17,285 nucleotides of DNA from JALHRI01 sp044351685 (GTDB lineage Bacteria; Pseudomonadota; Alphaproteobacteria; Rickettsiales; UBA3002): the NCBI GenBank assembly GCA_044351685.1, contig JBILFK010000023.1:1-17285 (forward strand), given 5' to 3'. Both the position numbers and the translations under genes were made by a program. Within the stretch, counting starts at the first letter, position 1. Each line of letters begins with the position of its first letter. This document shows, piece after piece, positions 14,582 to 17,285 of the stretch. The notes below the pieces were generated by a model, which was not told the DNA's origin, ran no database searches, and worked only from the letters and a program-made list of their open reading frames with translations.

Positions 14582-15403
14582 ATGCAGGCATTCAATTTTA
14601 TTACCACCAATCGCCATGCCTTCTCATTGGTGGAGCTGAGTATTGTGCTGGTGATTCTTGGCTTGCTTACGGGTGGCATTCTCACCGGCCAATCGCTTAT
14701 TCGTGCAAGTGAACTGCGTTCTATCTCTGCAAGCGCACAACGCTTTACAGCAGCGCATTACACATTCCGCGATAAATATTTTGCGCTACCGGGTGACATG
14801 GCAAACGCCACCGTTTTCTGGGGGGTATTAGCCGGCACCGGCTCAGACGATACCTGCCAAAACACAGAAGCAACAGGGGTGCCTACCTGCAATGGTAATG
14901 GTGATGGTCTTATTACTACAACATCTGGCGCAGGAACTACCAACGAACGATTTCGTTACTGGCAACACCTTGCAAATGCCGGACTGGTTGAGGGTAGCTA
15001 TACAGGACGCACAGACTCCGCTAATCCGGCAACCTACGCTATGACACCAGGCAAAAATGCCCCCTCAATCAATGGCGGCAATGTGCAAGTTGATCCGTTT
15101 ACACAGGCTGCAACAGTGTATTCTGCTACCGCTTTTCCTTTTCCCAATATGTACAGAGGGGGAGAGCAAACGCTCGCCTACCGAACCCGAGGAAACCCGG
15201 GAGCCAACCTACTGCTCCCAGAAGAAGCATGGAATCTCGATACTAAACTGGATGATGGACTTCCGGCTCGCGGAAAGTTTCTTTCATCGCAAATGAGTTG
15301 GTCTGCTTCGCCTAATTGCACTACCAGCGATGATCCTGCAACGGCCACCTACAGTCTTACGAATAGCAACAAAATTTGCCGCTTTAATCTCACGATAAAC
15401 TAG
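14582..15403 (+). CDS. Type IV pilin-like protein, second paralog
   Basis: The 273-residue product is a diverged duplicate of the preceding gene. The stretch from FSLVE to SLIRASELR is the same in both, and FRDKYFA-(I/L)-PGDM, LIEGSY/LVEGSYTG and EEAWN-(I/L)-DTK-(M/L)-DDG are shared; the middle is longer and divergent, with CQNTEATGVPTCNGNGDG adding a cysteine pair and an Asp/Gly loop. The C-terminal cysteine pair is kept. The residue before the cleavage point is Ala13, not the usual Gly, so processing may be less efficient. No good Shine-Dalgarno is seen before ATG 14582; with a 23-base gap, coupled or leaderless-like translation is possible. Confidence 0.88.
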   Translation: MQAFNFITTNRHAFSLVELSIVLVILGLLTGGILTGQSLIRASELRSISASAQRFTAAHYTFRDKYFALPGDMANATVFWGVLAGTGSDDTCQNTEATGVPTCNGNGDGLITTTSGAGTTNERFRYWQHLANAGLVEGSYTGRTDSANPATYAMTPGKNAPSINGGNVQVDPFTQAATVYSATAFPFPNMYRGGEQTLAYRTRGNPGANLLLPEEAWNLDTKLDDGLPARGKFLSSQMSWSASPNCTTSDDPATATYSLTNSNKICRFNLTIN

Positions 15404-15468
15404 CCCTATAGCGCGATGTTTAAAAAAATCGACGCATCAATTTGATGGCAATGAATTGTTCGCACACA

Positions 15469-15498
15469 AAAAAGCCCGCCATTTCTGGCGGGCTTTTT
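15469..15498. terminator. Strong bidirectional intrinsic terminator
   Basis: GCCCGCC at 15474-15480 pairs with GGCGGGC at 15487-15493 around the loop ATTTCT, and the flanking A5 (15469-15473) and T5 (15494-15498) extend the stem to 12 pairs and supply a U-tract in either direction. It ends the sdh-pilin transcript and can also end the convergent carD transcript. Confidence 0.93.
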
Positions 15499-15506
15499 CT
15501 TTGATT

Positions 15507-15586
15507 GTCATCCCGGCGCATGCCGGGATCTCCTGCTGCTTGACTGAGCAAGCTTTAGGAGGCCCCGTCATCCGACGGGGTGACAA
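15507..15586. repeat. Composite palindromic intergenic repeat
   Basis: Two hairpins lie side by side: ATCCCGGC (15510-15517) with GCCGGGAT (15522-15529), and CCCCGTC (15563-15569) with GACGGGG (15574-15580). The outer ends TGTCATCCC (15507-15515) and GGGGTGACA (15578-15586) are inverted copies with one mismatch. This resembles dispersed GTCATCCCGGC-type intergenic repeats found in many proteobacterial genomes. Only one copy is present in this window, so its dispersal cannot be seen here. Confidence 0.7.
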
Positions 15587-15592
15587 GTTATA

Positions 15593-16462
15593 TTATGCCG
15601 CAGCTTGAGCAGCCACTTGCTTACGCAGCAGCTTCAGCAACTTATCGTGGGCATCTTTCACTGCCATTTTCTCGGCAGCGGCATATTCGCCCACAAGGCG
15701 GTGGAAGGCGGTTTCATAGATCATACGCTCGCTGTACGAACGCTCGGAAGTGTCGACGTTCTTGTGCAGATCGCGCACCACTTCGGCAATCGCAATTAAA
15801 TTGCCCGAATTGATCTTTGATTCATATTCCTGCGCCCGGCGGCTCCACATGCCACGAGCGATTTTTGCACGGCCTTTCAGTGTGCTGATCGCGCGGGTGA
15901 TTTGGTCGCCCGAAGAAATGCCACGAAGGCCAGCTGCCTCCGCACGGCCCACAGGCACGCGCAGAATCATTTTGTCCTTCTCAAAGGCAATCACGAACAC
16001 TTTCAGTTGGTGATCACCAATAGTCTCGGTTTCAATCGCCATGATTTTGCCAACGCCGTGCGTTGGGTAAACCACGTATTCATTCACGCCATATTGTCTT
16101 TTAGGGCCAGGCGTAGTGCTTGGCTTCATGGCATGTTTATTCACCAGCACGGGGCGTTGGCCAATTGCGTGTGCCGCACGCGGCGCCTGACGCTGTTGAT
16201 GCATCATCGGGCGGGGTGCAGTAGCCACTGGCTTTTGCACTTCCACTTTCGCGGGGGCAGTTTTCACAGCCGATTTCGGCGCGGCCTTTACGGCAGCTTT
16301 CGGTGCAATCTTTTTCGTGGTGGCGGTTACCTTTTTAGCAACAGCAGGCTTGGTAGAAGCAGAAGTTTTCTTTACGGCCACCTTTTTCACGGGTGCCTTT
16401 GCCGCTTTGTTTGATTTTTTGGTCGTGGAAGTCGTCGGTTTTTTTGAAGTCATTTTTGCCAT
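15593..16462 (-). CDS. carD: CarD-family transcription regulator with long basic N-terminal extension
   Basis: CarD/CdnL proteins bind the RNA polymerase beta subunit and stabilise open promoter complexes. The 289-residue product ends with the complete domain from residue 124: YGVNEYVVYPTHGVGKI (Tudor-like RNAP-interacting part), KMILRVPVGRAEAAGLR, then the helical DNA-contacting part with conserved Trp206 (ARGMWSRRAQEYESKINSG) and SYSERMIYETAFHRLVGEYA. The first ~120 residues are a Lys/Ala/Pro/Thr-rich extension resembling histone H1-like tails. Typical CarD proteins are about 160-170 residues, so the extension is unusual. ATG at 16462 has a good AGGGAA site; a longer frame to 16534 has poorer support. 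The fdxA-carD order is common in Alphaproteobacteria. Confidence 0.93.
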   Translation of the reverse strand: MAKMTSKKPTTSTTKKSNKAAKAPVKKVAVKKTSASTKPAVAKKVTATTKKIAPKAAVKAAPKSAVKTAPAKVEVQKPVATAPRPMMHQQRQAPRAAHAIGQRPVLVNKHAMKPSTTPGPKRQYGVNEYVVYPTHGVGKIMAIETETIGDHQLKVFVIAFEKDKMILRVPVGRAEAAGLRGISSGDQITRAISTLKGRAKIARGMWSRRAQEYESKINSGNLIAIAEVVRDLHKNVDTSERSYSERMIYETAFHRLVGEYAAAEKMAVKDAHDKLLKLLRKQVAAQAAA

Positions 16463-16584
16463 GGTGCTTTCCCTGCAAACGTTAAACAAAAAACTTACCC
16501 ACCGGTAAATCTGGCGAACCAAACCATACCGCATACACTTAAACTAAGACTGTAAGGAATACCCTCTCATCATGGGATTCGCTG

Positions 16585-16593
16585 GTTATACCA
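16585..16593 (-). promoter_or_regulatory. Candidate extended -10 promoter for carD
   Basis: On the minus strand this reads TGGTATAAC, an extended -10 element (TGn then TATAAC), about 120 bases before the carD start, with an AT-rich but poor -35 region upstream. The 253-base gap between fdxA and carD makes an independent carD promoter plausible. Confidence 0.35.
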
Positions 16594-16715
16594 CAAAATA
16601 CGCGGGTTTAAAACGATAAAAGTTTAGTAAAATGCCTTTTTATGCGTTGACTTCTGCCAAAATCACGCTCGCCCCTGTTGCAGTGCGGCAGAGCGCCTCA
16701 TGAATATTCAGCAAC

Positions 16716-17051
16716 TTAATCCCCAGCCCCAGGCTCTGGGCTGAAGAATTTCTCGAATTTGCCTTCTAAGCCTTTGAATTCTTCGGCATCGGCGGGGGCA
16801 TCCTTCTTTTTGGTCAGCACCGGCCATTCCAGCGCATATTTGCGGTTGATCTCTACCCAGTTCAATAAATCTTCCGATTCGGGCTTGATTGCTTCAACAG
16901 GGCATTCCGGTTCGCACACCCCGCAATCGATACATTCGTCGGGGTTGATCACCAGCATGTTCTCACCTTCATAAAAGCAATCCACCGGGCAAACTTCCAC
17001 ACAATCAGTGTATTTGCAGCGCACGCAGGCATCGGTAACAACAAAGGTCAT
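16716..17051 (-). CDS. fdxA: 7Fe ferredoxin ([3Fe-4S][4Fe-4S])
   Basis: A 111-residue FdxA-type ferredoxin, a small cytosolic electron carrier. The cysteine spacing matches Azotobacter FdI shifted by one: Cys9, Cys17 and Cys50 for the [3Fe-4S] cluster, and Cys21, Cys40, Cys43 and Cys46 for the [4Fe-4S] cluster (CVRCKYTDCVEVCP; CIDCGVCEPECP). The tail includes the usual WVEINRKYALEWPVLTKKKDAP segment, ending in an acidic SPEPGAGD. The start lies 12 bases after the upstream ccmC-like stop, with only a weak Shine-Dalgarno. Its electron partner cannot be told from this window. Confidence 0.95.
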   Translation of the reverse strand: MTFVVTDACVRCKYTDCVEVCPVDCFYEGENMLVINPDECIDCGVCEPECPVEAIKPESEDLLNWVEINRKYALEWPVLTKKKDAPADAEEFKGLEGKFEKFFSPEPGAGD

Positions 17052-17063
17052 AGCGGCAATCCG

Positions 17064-17285
17064 TTATCGCAATTCTAAAGTTTCAGCAGGTTGATGATGC
17101 GCTGATTTAATGGCGATGCTTTGCATTTGCAAGCGGCGAAGTTTTTGTGCCATCAGTGCGGTGCGCATACGTAAAAATAACAGCGCCAGAAATATAAAAC
17201 CGCTCCCCGCCAGCATCAGCAGCAGCGGGTGCAGCATACTTTCGTGAATCGAGGATTCGCCAAACCACGAAATACTCGCAGGCTG
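17064..17285 (-). CDS. ccmC: Heme exporter CcmC-like protein, C-terminal part only
   Basis: The frame is open from the window end to TAA at 17064-17066 and gives 73 residues: QPASISWFGESSIHESMLHPLL, a hydrophobic final membrane helix (LMLAGSGFIFLALLFL), then a basic cytoplasmic tail. The QPAS...IH..ML.PLL pattern matches the end of CcmC, the membrane protein that moves heme to CcmE for cytochrome c maturation. The 5' part lies outside the window. It ends 12 bases before fdxA, where ccmD would be the more common neighbour. Identity is likely but rests on a short segment. Confidence 0.72.
   Translation of the reverse strand, partial: QPASISWFGESSIHESMLHPLLLMLAGSGFIFLALLFLRMRTALMAQKLRRLQMQSIAIKSAHHQPAETLELR

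Noticed and set aside
16725..16743. Hairpin-like CAGCCC/GGGCTG near the 3' end of fdxA
   Set aside because: It lies inside the coding sequence for the SPEPGAGD tail and has no T-run on the transcript strand, so it is not an intrinsic terminator.

Overview
This window looks like part of a chromosome from an alphaproteobacterium, probably a deep-branching lineage (Micavibrio- or Rickettsiales-like is a guess). The reasons are the gene order trmD-rplS-leuC-leuD-leuB-asd, an alphaproteobacterial-type sdhCDAB operon, and a 7Fe ferredoxin gene next to carD. Most genes are ordinary housekeeping genes, but several conserved operons contain an extra, unexpected gene. No rRNA, tRNA, CRISPR array, transposase or phage gene was recognised.

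Layout. (1) Bases 1-1502, plus strand: the 3' end of an Abi-like HEPN gene, whose stop codon overlaps the trmD start by one base, then trmD and rplS. (2) Bases 1586-7578, plus strand: a leucine/aspartate-family cluster, leuC, a four-helix-bundle (S23/IVS-type) protein with a long repetitive Arg/Lys-rich tail, leuD, a DUF1761-like membrane protein, leuB, a small Sec-exported four-cysteine protein, and asd. Most junctions are overlaps or gaps of a few bases, so this is probably one transcript. (3) Bases 7575-9155, minus strand: a 526-residue protein with a split Nudix motif, tail-to-tail with asd. (4) Bases 9156-9517: a non-coding gap with operator-like repeats. (5) Bases 9518-15403, plus strand: sdhC, sdhD, sdhA, an M48-family metallopeptidase lipoprotein, sdhB, then two paralogous type IV pilin-like proteins, closed by a strong bidirectional terminator. 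(6) Bases 15504-17285: a palindromic repeat, then carD (with a long basic N-terminal extension), a 7Fe ferredoxin gene and the 3' end of a ccmC-like gene, all on the minus strand.

How the genes work together. TrmD (tRNA m1G37) and L19 serve translation. LeuC/LeuD/LeuB carry 2-isopropylmalate to the leucine precursor, and Asd makes aspartate semialdehyde for lysine/threonine/methionine and the cell wall. SdhCDAB is succinate:quinone oxidoreductase. CcmC-like heme export, ferredoxin and CarD are redox and transcription functions.

The most unusual items are the four-helix-bundle protein with a low-complexity RNA-binding-like tail inserted between the two isopropylmalate isomerase subunit genes, the Nudix box interrupted by a roughly 34-residue insertion, the metallopeptidase inside the sdh operon, the pilin pair after sdhB, and the histone H1-like extension of CarD. 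None is proven to be a new system. Functional statements about these accessory genes are inference from sequence and position.
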